24,947 nt of DNA from Caldifarciminota bacterium UBA3073. Lineage in GTDB: Bacteria > Hydrothermota > UBA3073. Position 1 is the stretch's first letter. Every line of letters begins with the position of its first letter. The stretch covers positions 1 through 24,947 of the forward strand of contig DFBT01000014.1 of NCBI GenBank assembly GCA_002366725.1, read 5' to 3'. The translations under genes were made by a program, and so were the position numbers. A model generated the notes under the pieces. That model was given only the letters and a program-made list of their open reading frames with translations. It ran no database searches and was not told the origin of the DNA. Shown piece by piece: positions 7,347 to 15,571 of the stretch.

Positions 7347-10300
7347 ATGGTAGATGATAAGGGCAAAGGGATTGCTTTTGATGCCGTTAAGATAAAACTC
7401 GCTTCGCCCGAAACGGTACTTTCATGGTCTTACGGTGAAGTCACAAAGCCAGAGACTATAAATTACCGCACACAGAAACCAGAAAAAGACGGGCTTTTTT
7501 GTGAGCGTATTTTTGGTCCGGTCAAGGACTACGAGTGCAATTGTGGTAAGTATAAGGGTATAAAAAATAAGGAGATAGTTTGCGAGAGGTGTGGCGTTGA
7601 GGTTACTCTCTCAAAGGTGAGACGAGAGAGAATGGGTCATATAGCGCTTGCTACACCGGTAGTACATATATGGTATTACAAGGTACCACCATCACGAATT
7701 GGATTGTTACTCGATAAATCACTTCTGAAGCTCGAAAGGGTGATATATTATGAATCTTATGCGGTAATTTCTCCGGGAAACACTTCTTACAAAGTCGGTG
7801 ATATTGTAACAACCAGTGAATATGACGAAATCATGGAGAAAGAACCCGAGGGTTTTTCGGCATTAATGGGCGGAGAAGCAATACTTGAACTGTTGAAAAG
7901 TGTGAACATAGAAGACCTGTCACTTTCACTTCGTTCTTTAATGAAAATTGAAAGCAGTCCCGATAAGCGAAGATCTATACTCAGGAGACTTCAAGTTGTT
8001 GAAGCGCTGCGTAGTTCAGGTATATCTGCCGAATGGATGGTAATCACCATTCTTCCTGTAATCCCACCCGATTTGCGCCCCCTCGTTCCACTTGAAGGAG
8101 GAAGATATGCCTCGTCCGATTTAAATGATCTGTACAGAAGGGTGATAACTCGAAATAACAGGCTTAAAAATATGATAGCGGCGAAAGCGCCCGAGATAAT
8201 TCTCCGCAACGAGAAGAGGATGTTACAAGAGGCAGTTGATGCACTTCTTGACAATTCGAGAAGAAAACGTCCCGTGCTTGGAAGGGGTCAGAGACCGTTG
8301 AAATCCTTATCAGACTCTCTCAAAGGTAAACAAGGTAGATTTCGTCAAAATCTTCTCGGCAAGAGGGTGGATTATTCGGGTAGATCCGTTATTGTAGTGG
8401 GACCAGAGCTTAAAATTCATCAGTGTGGTATACCCAGGGTTATGGCTCTTGAATTGTTCAAGCCTTTTATCATAAGGCAATTGGCGGAGCGTGGTTATGC
8501 GCAGAGTATAAAAAGTGCAAGGAAACTGCTCGAACGCGGAGCAAAAGAGGTATGGGATATACTCAAAGAGGTCGTGAAGGACCATCCGGTATTGCTAAAT
8601 CGTGCTCCCACACTACACCGTCTTTCTATACAAGCATTCATGCCGGTGCTCGTTGATGGAAAGGCAATAAGACTCCATCCACTTGTTTGTATGCCGTTTA
8701 ATGCAGACTTCGATGGTGATCAAATGGCCGTTCATGTTCCACTTTCACTCGAGGCACAAGCGGAGTCTCTCGGACTTATGAATTCTGCCAACAACATACT
8801 TTCTCCAGCAAACGGTGAACCAATATCCATGCCCCTGCAGGATATTATTATAGGTATATACTATCTTACGAAAGAACGTGTGGGTGCATGTGGTGAGGGG
8901 AAGCCGTTTGCCAGTTTAGCGGAGATAGAGCACGCCCTGGAGTCTGGTAAGTGCGACTTGCACGCGAGAATAAGATATCGCCTTCCAGACAAAACGATTA
9001 CAACCACGCCCGGAAGGATATTATTTGCAAGGTTACTCCCCGAGGGGATTGATTTTGTAAATAAAGTTGTAGACAGGAAGGTACTGTCGGGTCTCATTAA
9101 GGAAACCATAACAAAACTGGGAAATTACGAGGCAGTCCGATTCCTTGACAGGATAAAGGATGCTGGATTTGAATACGCCACGATCTCTGGGACTACAATA
9201 GGTATAGATGATATGGTAATACCAGCCAATAAAGAGAAATTGATAAATAAGGCTTCTGACGAAGTTAAACAGGTAAACAAGGCAAGGGAAGCTGGCGTTA
9301 TCACAGAGGCGGAGAGATACAACAGGGTAGTTGATATATGGTCGAGGACCGTGTCAGAGATCGAGAAATCCTCTATCGAAGTACTCTCAAAAGATAAAGA
9401 TGGGTTCAACCCACTTTACACCATGATGCAATCCGGAGCGAGAGGAAATATAGACCAGGTAAGGCAGATTACGGGACTACGTGGACTTATGACAAAACCA
9501 CAGAGACACAAAGAGGCCGGTGAGACGATAGAGACCCCAATAAAATCTAATTTAAAAGAGGGTTTGAGCGTTCTTGAGTATTTTATATCAACGCATGGTG
9601 CAAGGAAGGGCTTGACTGATACCGCACTTAAAACATCGCAGGCGGGGTATCTCACGAGAAAGTTGGTTGATGTTGCTCAGGATATTATAATAACGGTGGA
9701 AGATTGCGGGGCAGTAAGCGGAAGAAGCGTTGCAGCTATAAAAGAGGGAGAGGATGTTATCCAGCCTCTTCAGGAACGCATAAAGGGTAGATTTGCACTT
9801 GAGGATGTGGTAAATCCCATAACATCTAAGGTAATCGTATTCGCAGGTGAAGAGATCACCGATAAAAAAGCAATTGAGATAGAGGAGTGCGGAATAGAAT
9901 CGGTGATAATAAGGTCCGTATTGACTTGCGAGGCAAGACGGGGACTGTGTCAGAAATGTTATGGCAGAAACCTCGCAACGGGGAGACTGGTGGAAATCGG
10001 GGAAGCAGTTGGAGTTATGGCTGCTCAATCCATAGGAGAACCCGGCACTCAGCTTACCCTGAGAACCTTTCATATCGGGGGTACGGCGACCAGAGTTACG
10101 AGGGAGTCTTTTATGAAGGCACCGTTTGATGGGCATATTGAGTATAAGAATTTACGAACGGTTGAGAGGCAAAAGGAAGAATTTGTAACTCTCGGCAGAG
10201 ATGGTAAGTTGATACTCAAGGGAAAAAACGAAGAGATATCTTACGGTGTTCCATATGGTGCGTTAGTGAGTGTGAGAGACAAAGACCTTGTAATGAAAGA

Positions 10301-11432
10301 GGAAACACTTTTTGATTGGGACCCGTATTCTTTTGTTATACTCGCCGAGAAGAAAGGAAAGATTAAATTTGAGAACATGATTGAGAATCTCACATATAGA
10401 CTGGAATACGACGAGAGAATAGGAAGTAAGCAGCCGGTTATCATGGTTCATAAGCGCATACACCCCGAGGTGAAAATCGTTGCCGATGGACAACCTATCT
10501 GGAGTTATATTTTACCCACGGGGGCATATATATTCGTTGAGGATGGTGAAGATGTAAATGAGGGGAGACTTCTTGCAAAATTGCCGAGGGAGATTTCCCG
10601 CACCAGGGATATAACGGTCGGTTTACCACGGGTTATCCAATTATTTGAGGCACGTAGACCAAAAAATATCGCCGTAGTATCTGAAATAGATGGGATATGC
10701 CAGTTCGGAAGTATAGAAAAGGGCAACAGGCTTATAAAAGTTATAGGCGCGCATGAAACACGTACTTATCGTATCCCCGTATCTAAACATATGATCGCTT
10801 ACGATGGGCAGAAAATCAAGGCAGCGGACAAACTATGTGAGGGCGAGATTGACCCACACGACATACTGCGAGTTAAAGGCGTAATGACAACTGAAGAATA
10901 CCTCGTTAATCAAATACAAGAGGTATACAGACTCCAGGGCGTAAAGATAGATGATAAACATATATCCATAATAGCAAGACAGATGTTATCGAAGGGGAAG
11001 GTGGCGGATGCCGGAGATACCACCTTTATCGAGGGTGAGATAGTCGAGAAGTGGAAGGCGTTTGAAGAAAACGAAAAGGCAAAAAATTTGGGACTAAAAC
11101 CAGCCATCATAAATCCAGTTCTGCTCGGTATAACGAGGGCGATATTAACTACGGATTCTTTCATTTCAGCAGCCTCTTTCCAGGAAACCACAAGGGTGTT
11201 GACAAATGCGAGTCTCAGTGCGAAGAGTGATAGGCTCCGGGGAATAAAAGAGAATGTTATAGTTGGTAATCTTATCCCTGTGGGTACGGGGCTTAGCTCT
11301 TATAGAAATATAAGGATAAAGAGATCGGCCAAACTTCTGCCCATGAGGGAAGAAGGAATAGATGATGAGACAGTCAAAACCGCCACTGAAACAGCAGAGC
11401 ATAATGAGAATGAGACATTGGACAACGAGTGA
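7347..11432 (+). CDS. rpoC: DNA-directed RNA polymerase subunit beta prime
   Basis: The product is 1361 residues. The ATG at 7347 follows TAGGAGG; a GTG at 7305 in frame is rejected because it sits inside the intercistronic hairpin and lacks a binding site. The first zinc site is C64, C66, C79 and C82. The catalytic Mg-binding motif N-A-D-F-D-G-D spans residues 452-458. The second zinc site is C787, C861, C868 and C871. The bridge helix/trigger loop region and G-V-M-A-A-Q-S-I-G-E-P-G-T-Q-L-T are intact. The C-terminal tail is acidic and Thr/Glu-rich. Confidence 0.98.
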   Translation: MVDDKGKGIAFDAVKIKLASPETVLSWSYGEVTKPETINYRTQKPEKDGLFCERIFGPVKDYECNCGKYKGIKNKEIVCERCGVEVTLSKVRRERMGHIALATPVVHIWYYKVPPSRIGLLLDKSLLKLERVIYYESYAVISPGNTSYKVGDIVTTSEYDEIMEKEPEGFSALMGGEAILELLKSVNIEDLSLSLRSLMKIESSPDKRRSILRRLQVVEALRSSGISAEWMVITILPVIPPDLRPLVPLEGGRYASSDLNDLYRRVITRNNRLKNMIAAKAPEIILRNEKRMLQEAVDALLDNSRRKRPVLGRGQRPLKSLSDSLKGKQGRFRQNLLGKRVDYSGRSVIVVGPELKIHQCGIPRVMALELFKPFIIRQLAERGYAQSIKSARKLLERGAKEVWDILKEVVKDHPVLLNRAPTLHRLSIQAFMPVLVDGKAIRLHPLVCMPFNADFDGDQMAVHVPLSLEAQAESLGLMNSANNILSPANGEPISMPLQDIIIGIYYLTKERVGACGEGKPFASLAEIEHALESGKCDLHARIRYRLPDKTITTTPGRILFARLLPEGIDFVNKVVDRKVLSGLIKETITKLGNYEAVRFLDRIKDAGFEYATISGTTIGIDDMVIPANKEKLINKASDEVKQVNKAREAGVITEAERYNRVVDIWSRTVSEIEKSSIEVLSKDKDGFNPLYTMMQSGARGNIDQVRQITGLRGLMTKPQRHKEAGETIETPIKSNLKEGLSVLEYFISTHGARKGLTDTALKTSQAGYLTRKLVDVAQDIIITVEDCGAVSGRSVAAIKEGEDVIQPLQERIKGRFALEDVVNPITSKVIVFAGEEITDKKAIEIEECGIESVIIRSVLTCEARRGLCQKCYGRNLATGRLVEIGEAVGVMAAQSIGEPGTQLTLRTFHIGGTATRVTRESFMKAPFDGHIEYKNLRTVERQKEEFVTLGRDGKLILKGKNEEISYGVPYGALVSVRDKDLVMKEETLFDWDPYSFVILAEKKGKIKFENMIENLTYRLEYDERIGSKQPVIMVHKRIHPEVKIVADGQPIWSYILPTGAYIFVEDGEDVNEGRLLAKLPREISRTRDITVGLPRVIQLFEARRPKNIAVVSEIDGICQFGSIEKGNRLIKVIGAHETRTYRIPVSKHMIAYDGQKIKAADKLCEGEIDPHDILRVKGVMTTEEYLVNQIQEVYRLQGVKIDDKHISIIARQMLSKGKVADAGDTTFIEGEIVEKWKAFEENEKAKNLGLKPAIINPVLLGITRAILTTDSFISAASFQETTRVLTNASLSAKSDRLRGIKENVIVGNLIPVGTGLSSYRNIRIKRSAKLLPMREEGIDDETVKTATETAEHNENETLDNE

Positions 11433-11519
11433 TCGGTTCTGTCAATTGTCTTATTTATAATTACCCCCGGGGGATACTTTTAACCCACTTTATGGTATCC
11501 TTCGTACTTTGCGCCACTA

Positions 11520-11587
11520 ATCTAATGGTACAGTTCCTTTAGTTTCAACAAGCTTCGATCCTTACCTCCCCGTCTATTAGATTTTTC
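11520..11587 (+). terminator. Possible terminator after rpoC
   Basis: An 8-bp stem AATCTAAT (11520-11527) with ATTAGATT (11577-11584) closes a long loop and runs into five Ts (11583-11587). The stem is AT-rich and the loop is 49 nt, so it is weak as a classic intrinsic terminator. A CCCCCGGGGG palindrome at 11465-11474 lies closer to rpoC but has no loop and no T-run. No gene is visible in the 11433-11613 gap. Confidence 0.3.
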
Positions 11588-11613
11588 CTGTCTCATTCCC
11601 CCCGTTAAAAAAC

Positions 11614-11642
11614 TTGACAAATCTAAAAATGGGGTGTATAAT
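11614..11642 (+). promoter_or_regulatory. Consensus sigma70-type promoter
   Basis: TTGACA at 11614-11619 and TATAAT at 11637-11642 are both perfect matches to consensus, separated by an optimal 17-nt spacer. Six bases follow the -10 hexamer before the ATG at 11649, so the predicted +1 is the A of that ATG. This is the clearest promoter in the window and separates the rpo operon from the following gene set. Confidence 0.9.
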
Positions 11643-11648
11643 AGGATC

Positions 11649-12761
11649 ATGGACTCTAAGGTATACATATACGAGGGAGACAAATGGCGAAATCTCCTAC
11701 CACTTACCTATCTTCATCCGGTATTTGACCTTGTGTGTGGAATGTGGAGTGGAATTGAGAGAATGGAGAGGTTATACGGTGAGGTTATCCCGATTTCGAG
11801 GTTTCATACAAATAAAAGGGGAAGAGGATTGTATATAAATGGTGGAGCTGTATTTTATACGAAGATACCCCTCGAGGGTGATGAAGAGATATTCAAGAAT
11901 AAAGATGAGATTATAGCATATAGGTCAAAAGATGGCAGACTGCCACGAAATGCAAGAACAACTGAGATAGACGCCGTTTTAAACAAATATCCCTGGGATT
12001 TCATACAGGTAAATAAGGAGCTCATTCGAAGAGATTTCGAATATGGTAATTTTTTAAATGTATCAACCGAGGATATCGTAGTGGACGGCGATCCGAAACT
12101 GTGCCATATTGAGAATGGCGCAAAGATATATAACGGGGTTTATTTTAATACGGAGAATGGGCCGATATATATATGTAAGGACGCGCAGGTTCGTCCGCCC
12201 ACTGTGGTGTACGGCCCGGTGTACATAGGCGAAGGTACGATAATTGACGGTGCGAAGGTAAGAGAGGGTTGCCACATCGGAAGGAGATGTAGAATAGGCG
12301 GCGAAGTTGAAGAAAGCATATTTCTTTCGTTTTCTAACAAGCATCACGAGGGATTTGTTGGACATTCGTATATAGGTGAATGGGTAAATCTCGGTGCACT
12401 TACCACCACATCCGATCTCAAAAACAATTACGGAAATGTGAGGATCAATCTGCCCTCAGGGACTATAGATACCGGACTTCTTAAATTGGGTTCAATAATA
12501 GGTGACCACACGAAAACGGGAATCGGCACACTTCTTACAACGGGCTGCATGATAGGAATATTTTGTAACCTGTACGGCGGTGGAACATTTGATAAATATC
12601 TAAAATCATTCTCATGGGGAACCCCTGGTGAATTCACAGTTCACAGGATAGATAAGGCAATAGAAACTGCCAAAAAGGTGATGAAGAGAAGGGGAATAAC
12701 ACCGACAGAAGAATATATAGAGAAGATAAGGGACGTCTTTGAGATTGTACGGCGTAGTTAG
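11649..12761 (+). CDS. GlmU-like putative sugar nucleotidyltransferase
   Basis: This 370-residue protein has an N-terminus typical of the sugar nucleotidyltransferase-like family Pfam NTP_transf_4: L-L-P-L-T-Y-L-H-P-V-F-D-L. The C-terminal half (about residues 165-310) is a left-handed beta-helix with hexapeptide-like repeats such as V-Y-G-P-V-Y-I-G-E-G-T-I-I-D-G-A-K-V and S-Y-I-G-E-W-V-N-L-G-A-L-T-T. Family members are usually annotated as GlmU-like uridylyl/acetyltransferases; substrate is unknown and the activity is inferred. The start is the only Met ahead of the L-L-P-L-T-Y motif other than a GTG at 11634, which lies inside the promoter. No Shine-Dalgarno is possible because the predicted transcript begins at the ATG. 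Confidence 0.85.
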   Translation: MDSKVYIYEGDKWRNLLPLTYLHPVFDLVCGMWSGIERMERLYGEVIPISRFHTNKRGRGLYINGGAVFYTKIPLEGDEEIFKNKDEIIAYRSKDGRLPRNARTTEIDAVLNKYPWDFIQVNKELIRRDFEYGNFLNVSTEDIVVDGDPKLCHIENGAKIYNGVYFNTENGPIYICKDAQVRPPTVVYGPVYIGEGTIIDGAKVREGCHIGRRCRIGGEVEESIFLSFSNKHHEGFVGHSYIGEWVNLGALTTTSDLKNNYGNVRINLPSGTIDTGLLKLGSIIGDHTKTGIGTLLTTGCMIGIFCNLYGGGTFDKYLKSFSWGTPGEFTVHRIDKAIETAKKVMKRRGITPTEEYIEKIRDVFEIVRRS

Positions 12762-12799
12762 TTACCGCTCATTGCCCACTTCTCAATCTCCACTATATT

Positions 12800-13498
12800 A
12801 TGCAACCGGCACTTTATCTCGTATCAACACCCATAGGTAATCTCAAAGACATTACCTTGAGGGCTATTGAAATACTGAAGGACGTCAACATAATTGCATC
12901 TGAGGACACGAGAAAGACGAGGATTTTACTCTCGACATATAACATAAAGAAACCTCTCGTCTCTTACTATGAGCACAATAAGGAATTACGCACACCCAAA
13001 ATTATATCGAGGATAAAATCCGGTCAGAGTGTGGCGCTCGTCACGGACTCGGGTACACCGGGAATTCAAGACCCCGGATTCTATCTCGTCAGGGAAGCGA
13101 TCGGGAATGGAATAGATGTAATTCCCATTCCGGGACCATCCGCATTCGTAAGTGCCCTTGTGTCATCGGGATTTCCAACTGATAGATTCTCATTTGAGGG
13201 TTTCCTGTCGAGAAGGAGGGGAAGAAGGAGAAAGAGGCTGCAAGAGATTACAGATTACCGGGGCAGCCTGATATTCTATGAATCACCACACAGGTTGTTA
13301 GCTTACTTAGAGGATGTATTGAAGGTTCTCGGTAACAGAAGGATAGCGGTTGCGAGGGAATTGACGAAGAAATTCGAAGAGATAAACAGGGGAACAGTTG
13401 AGGAGATGATAAAGTATTTCACTGAGAATTCTCCAAGGGGTGAGTTCGTCATCGTGGTGGAGGGAAATACTGATGGATACAGAACGATTCAAGAGTAA
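12800..13498 (+). CDS. rsmI: 16S rRNA (cytidine(1402)-2'-O)-methyltransferase RsmI
   Basis: The 232-residue protein is a SAM-dependent tetrapyrrole-methylase-fold enzyme that 2'-O-methylates C1402 in the decoding centre. Motifs are S-T-P-I-G-N-L-K-D-I-T-L-R-A, S-E-D-T-R-K-T-R, V-T-D-S-G-T-P-G-I-Q-D-P-G, and I-P-G-P-S-A. It is shorter than E. coli RsmI (286 residues) because the small C-terminal domain is absent, as in many bacteria. The bases before the ATG hold no Shine-Dalgarno, and TATATT directly abuts the ATG. The 3' end overlaps the next gene by 26 nt. Confidence 0.93.
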   Translation: MQPALYLVSTPIGNLKDITLRAIEILKDVNIIASEDTRKTRILLSTYNIKKPLVSYYEHNKELRTPKIISRIKSGQSVALVTDSGTPGIQDPGFYLVREAIGNGIDVIPIPGPSAFVSALVSSGFPTDRFSFEGFLSRRRGRRRKRLQEITDYRGSLIFYESPHRLLAYLEDVLKVLGNRRIAVARELTKKFEEINRGTVEEMIKYFTENSPRGEFVIVVEGNTDGYRTIQE

Positions 13499-14048
13499 CG
13501 GAAGGAATTTATTATCTCCTCTTACCAGATTCCTTGCGGGGAGAAATGTTCCACCCAATTTATTAACTGTATGTGGGCTCGTACTCTCTATATCCTCTGT
13601 GTTCTTTTATGCACGGGGAGGATTTCGTCTGGCAGCCATTATCCTTGCGGTGGGTGGACTGTTTGATGTCCTGGATGGCGATGTTGCCAGAAGAGAAGGA
13701 AGGGTTTCAGACAAGGGTGCTTATCTCGATTCCAATCTCGATAGAGTTTCGGAGTTTGCCCCCCTGTTTGGTATCTTGCTGTATTATATGAAAAACACCC
13801 CTTTTTTTGCCTCTCTCACGGTTATTTTGATGTTCGGCTCCATTATGGTGAGCTATGCGAAAGCAAGGGCGGAAGGATTGGGAATAGAGTGTAAAGTTGG
13901 CTTTGCCGATAGGCCATTTAGGGTAATCTTCTTGATAATTGGCAGTTTATGTGGTCCCAAGGTGTTCACTGCGTTCCTTGTATTACTTATCGTTGCGGTG
14001 TACGCAACGTTCTTGAGAAGAATGGCATACTCATTCAGGAAGTTGTAG
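13473..14048 (+). CDS. CDP-alcohol phosphatidyltransferase family protein
   Basis: The 191-residue membrane enzyme transfers a phosphatidyl group from CDP-diacylglycerol (or a related donor) to an alcohol in phospholipid synthesis. The full family motif D-G-x2-A-R-x8-G-x3-D-x3-D is present, with D68, G69, A72, R73, G82, D86 and D90. Several hydrophobic segments surround it. The L-D-S-N-L-D-R-V-S-E wording is closest to phosphatidylinositol-phosphate synthase-like members, more so than to PgsA, but the acceptor alcohol cannot be read from sequence. ATG 13473 was chosen over GTG 13440 because GGTGGAGGG precedes it. The start lies within the end of rsmI. Confidence 0.88.
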   Translation: MDTERFKSNGRNLLSPLTRFLAGRNVPPNLLTVCGLVLSISSVFFYARGGFRLAAIILAVGGLFDVLDGDVARREGRVSDKGAYLDSNLDRVSEFAPLFGILLYYMKNTPFFASLTVILMFGSIMVSYAKARAEGLGIECKVGFADRPFRVIFLIIGSLCGPKVFTAFLVLLIVAVYATFLRRMAYSFRKL

Positions 14049-14070
14049 ACCCATCTATTTTGGGAAACCC

Positions 14071-15141
14071 ATGGACATAGAAAAGTTTGTATCCGACAAG
14101 ATAGAGGAAAGGAAGGGGCGGTTAAAAGAAGTCAAAAGTCTGCTTCAGGAGCCCGACATATTAAGAAACAGGGAAAGATTCATAAATCTGGGTAGAGAAA
14201 AGAAAGAGCTGCAGGAGGTTATGAAACTTGCGGAGGGGTACGAGAAGGTTCAGAAAGACATAAAAGATACAAAAGAACTTGCGGGTTCGGGGGAAGAGGA
14301 ACTTTCAAAACTTGCAAGAGAGGAGCTCTTCTCTCTCAACGAGAAAAAGGAGTACCTCGCGAGAGAACTCATAGGGAGACTTGCTCCACAGGATATCGAT
14401 TTCAACAGAAACGTAATTCTTGAGATAAGGGCGGGTGCGGGCGGTGAGGAGGCATCTCTCTTTGCGAAAGATCTTTACAGAATGTATTTGAGGTATGCTG
14501 AAAGACGGGGTTGGCTCGTGGAGTCGATGGTCGTGAAGCCCACCGAAATCGGAGGTTTTAAGGAAATTATTTCTCTCATAAAGGGACGCGGTGCATATTC
14601 CAGGCTGAGATTTGAAAGTGGTGTACACAGGGTGCAGAGGGTTCCCGTGACGGAGTCGGGGGGGAGAATTCACACCTCAACCTGTACGGCCGCGGTGTTG
14701 CCGGAGGCGAGGAAAACAGATGTTGAAATCGATCCGAAGGATATAAAAATGGATTTCTTTCGAGCCTCGGGACACGGGGGGCAGAATGTAAACAAGCTGT
14801 CAACCGCTGTGAGAATTTGCCATATTCCCACGGGTATTACGGTTGAATGTCAGGATGAGCGTTCGCAGTATAAGAACCGTCAGAGGGCAATGCAAATTTT
14901 GCTTGCGAGATTATATGAAATAAAAAAGAGAGAAAACGAAGAGAGGATGCGAAGAGAGAGAAAAAGTCAGATAGGAACGGGTGATAGGTCTTTAAAGATA
15001 AGAACTTACAACTACAGGGAAAATAGAGTGACGGACCACAGAATAAACCTCACGCTTTACAAATTAGATAGAGTTCTGGATGGGGAGATGGATTCAATAA
15101 TAGATGAGCTTATAATCGCAGATATGTTGAATAATCCATAA
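14071..15141 (+). CDS. prfA: Peptide chain release factor 1 (RF1)
   Basis: The 356-residue protein recognises UAA and UAG. The stop-codon-reading motif P-V-T occurs in R-V-Q-R-V-P-V-T-E-S-G-G-R, typical of RF1 (RF2 would have SPF). The catalytic G-G-Q is at residues 236-238 within S-G-H-G-G-Q-N-V-N-K, followed by R-S-Q-Y-K-N-R-Q-R-A-M. Length is normal. The ribosome binding site is modest (GGGA). It follows the phosphatidyltransferase gene by 22 nt. Its modifier prmC lies downstream but separated by a repeat-filled gap. Confidence 0.97.
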   Translation: MDIEKFVSDKIEERKGRLKEVKSLLQEPDILRNRERFINLGREKKELQEVMKLAEGYEKVQKDIKDTKELAGSGEEELSKLAREELFSLNEKKEYLARELIGRLAPQDIDFNRNVILEIRAGAGGEEASLFAKDLYRMYLRYAERRGWLVESMVVKPTEIGGFKEIISLIKGRGAYSRLRFESGVHRVQRVPVTESGGRIHTSTCTAAVLPEARKTDVEIDPKDIKMDFFRASGHGGQNVNKLSTAVRICHIPTGITVECQDERSQYKNRQRAMQILLARLYEIKKRENEERMRRERKSQIGTGDRSLKIRTYNYRENRVTDHRINLTLYKLDRVLDGEMDSIIDELIIADMLNNP

Positions 15142-15192
15142 TCTCAAAATATGCATTAACCACAGAAGTTTACCTAAAAATCAAAAAGTAAA

Positions 15193-15212
15193 CCTACCTA
15201 CCGGCAGGCAGG
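15193..15212 (+). repeat. Short imperfect palindrome in the prfA-prmC gap
   Basis: Twenty bases centred on CCGG read CCT-ACCT-ACC followed by GGC-AGGC-AGG, a palindrome with two A-C mismatches. It is flanked by AAATCAAAA-type words on both sides. It resembles short GC-rich palindromes scattered in intergenic DNA of uncultured bacteria. It has no T-run and is not a terminator. Confidence 0.45.
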
Positions 15213-15286
15213 TATCAAAAATCAAAATGACATATCAAAATGCAAAAATGGTTGGTCAGTTGGATAGTCTGTTAGTTGGTTTGATT

Positions 15287-15424
15287 CTAGTGTCCTGGAA
15301 CATAAATAAGTTTACAATGTCATTGCGAGGCGAAGCCGAAGCAATCTCGTCTATGAGATTGCCACGCTCCCTTTGGTCGCTCGCAATGACAGGTGTAAAG
15401 ATACTTCAGTTACAAGACACTAGC
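15287..15424. mobile_element. 138-bp two-layer inverted-repeat element (MITE-like)
   Basis: The outer arms start CTAGTGTCCTGGAAC (15287-15301) and end in the reverse complement of CTAGTGTCTTGTAAC (15410-15424). The inner core has perfect 12-bp arms TGTCATTGCGAG (15318-15329) and CTCGCAATGACA (15380-15391) around a GAAGC-AATCTC...GAGATTGC centre. The core matches a repeat type I recognise from many environmental genomes. There is no coding capacity. The gap 15142-15571 contains this element, the palindrome at 15193, AT-rich words, and no gene. Confidence 0.65.
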
Positions 15425-15485
15425 AAACTAACAAGCCAGCAAACTAAGTATCTTTTTAATTTTTGATTTGTCCATACGGATCCCG

Positions 15486-15526
15486 CGGATAATTTTAATA
15501 TTTGAATTTTGATATTTGATATAAGA
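15486..15526. repeat. AT-rich intergenic repeat, copy 1
   Basis: The sequence GGATAATTTTAATATTTGA followed by ATTTTGATATTTG closely resembles the spacer at 18783-18812, which reads GATAATTTTGATATTTAATATTTGATT. Both lie at the 3' end of intergenic gaps, shortly before a start codon. They may be copies of one dispersed low-complexity sequence. They are not coding. Confidence 0.45.
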
Positions 15527-15571
15527 ATGTTTGTTGTCTTGTGGTTCCTTGATGCATAATCTTGGATAATT

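Noticed and set aside
9887..10129. Antisense and alternate-frame ORFs inside rpoB and rpoC, including this 80-codon frame
   Set aside because: They are shadows of highly conserved coding sequence with no independent signals.
11465..11474. CCCCCGGGGG palindrome as the rpoC terminator
   Set aside because: It has no loop and no adjacent T-run.
11634..11648. GTG start for the nucleotidyltransferase-like gene
   Set aside because: It overlaps the -10 hexamer and would not be transcribed from the evident promoter.
15227..15466. 79-codon plus-strand ORF
   Set aside because: It runs through the inverted-repeat element and has no family features or ribosome binding site.
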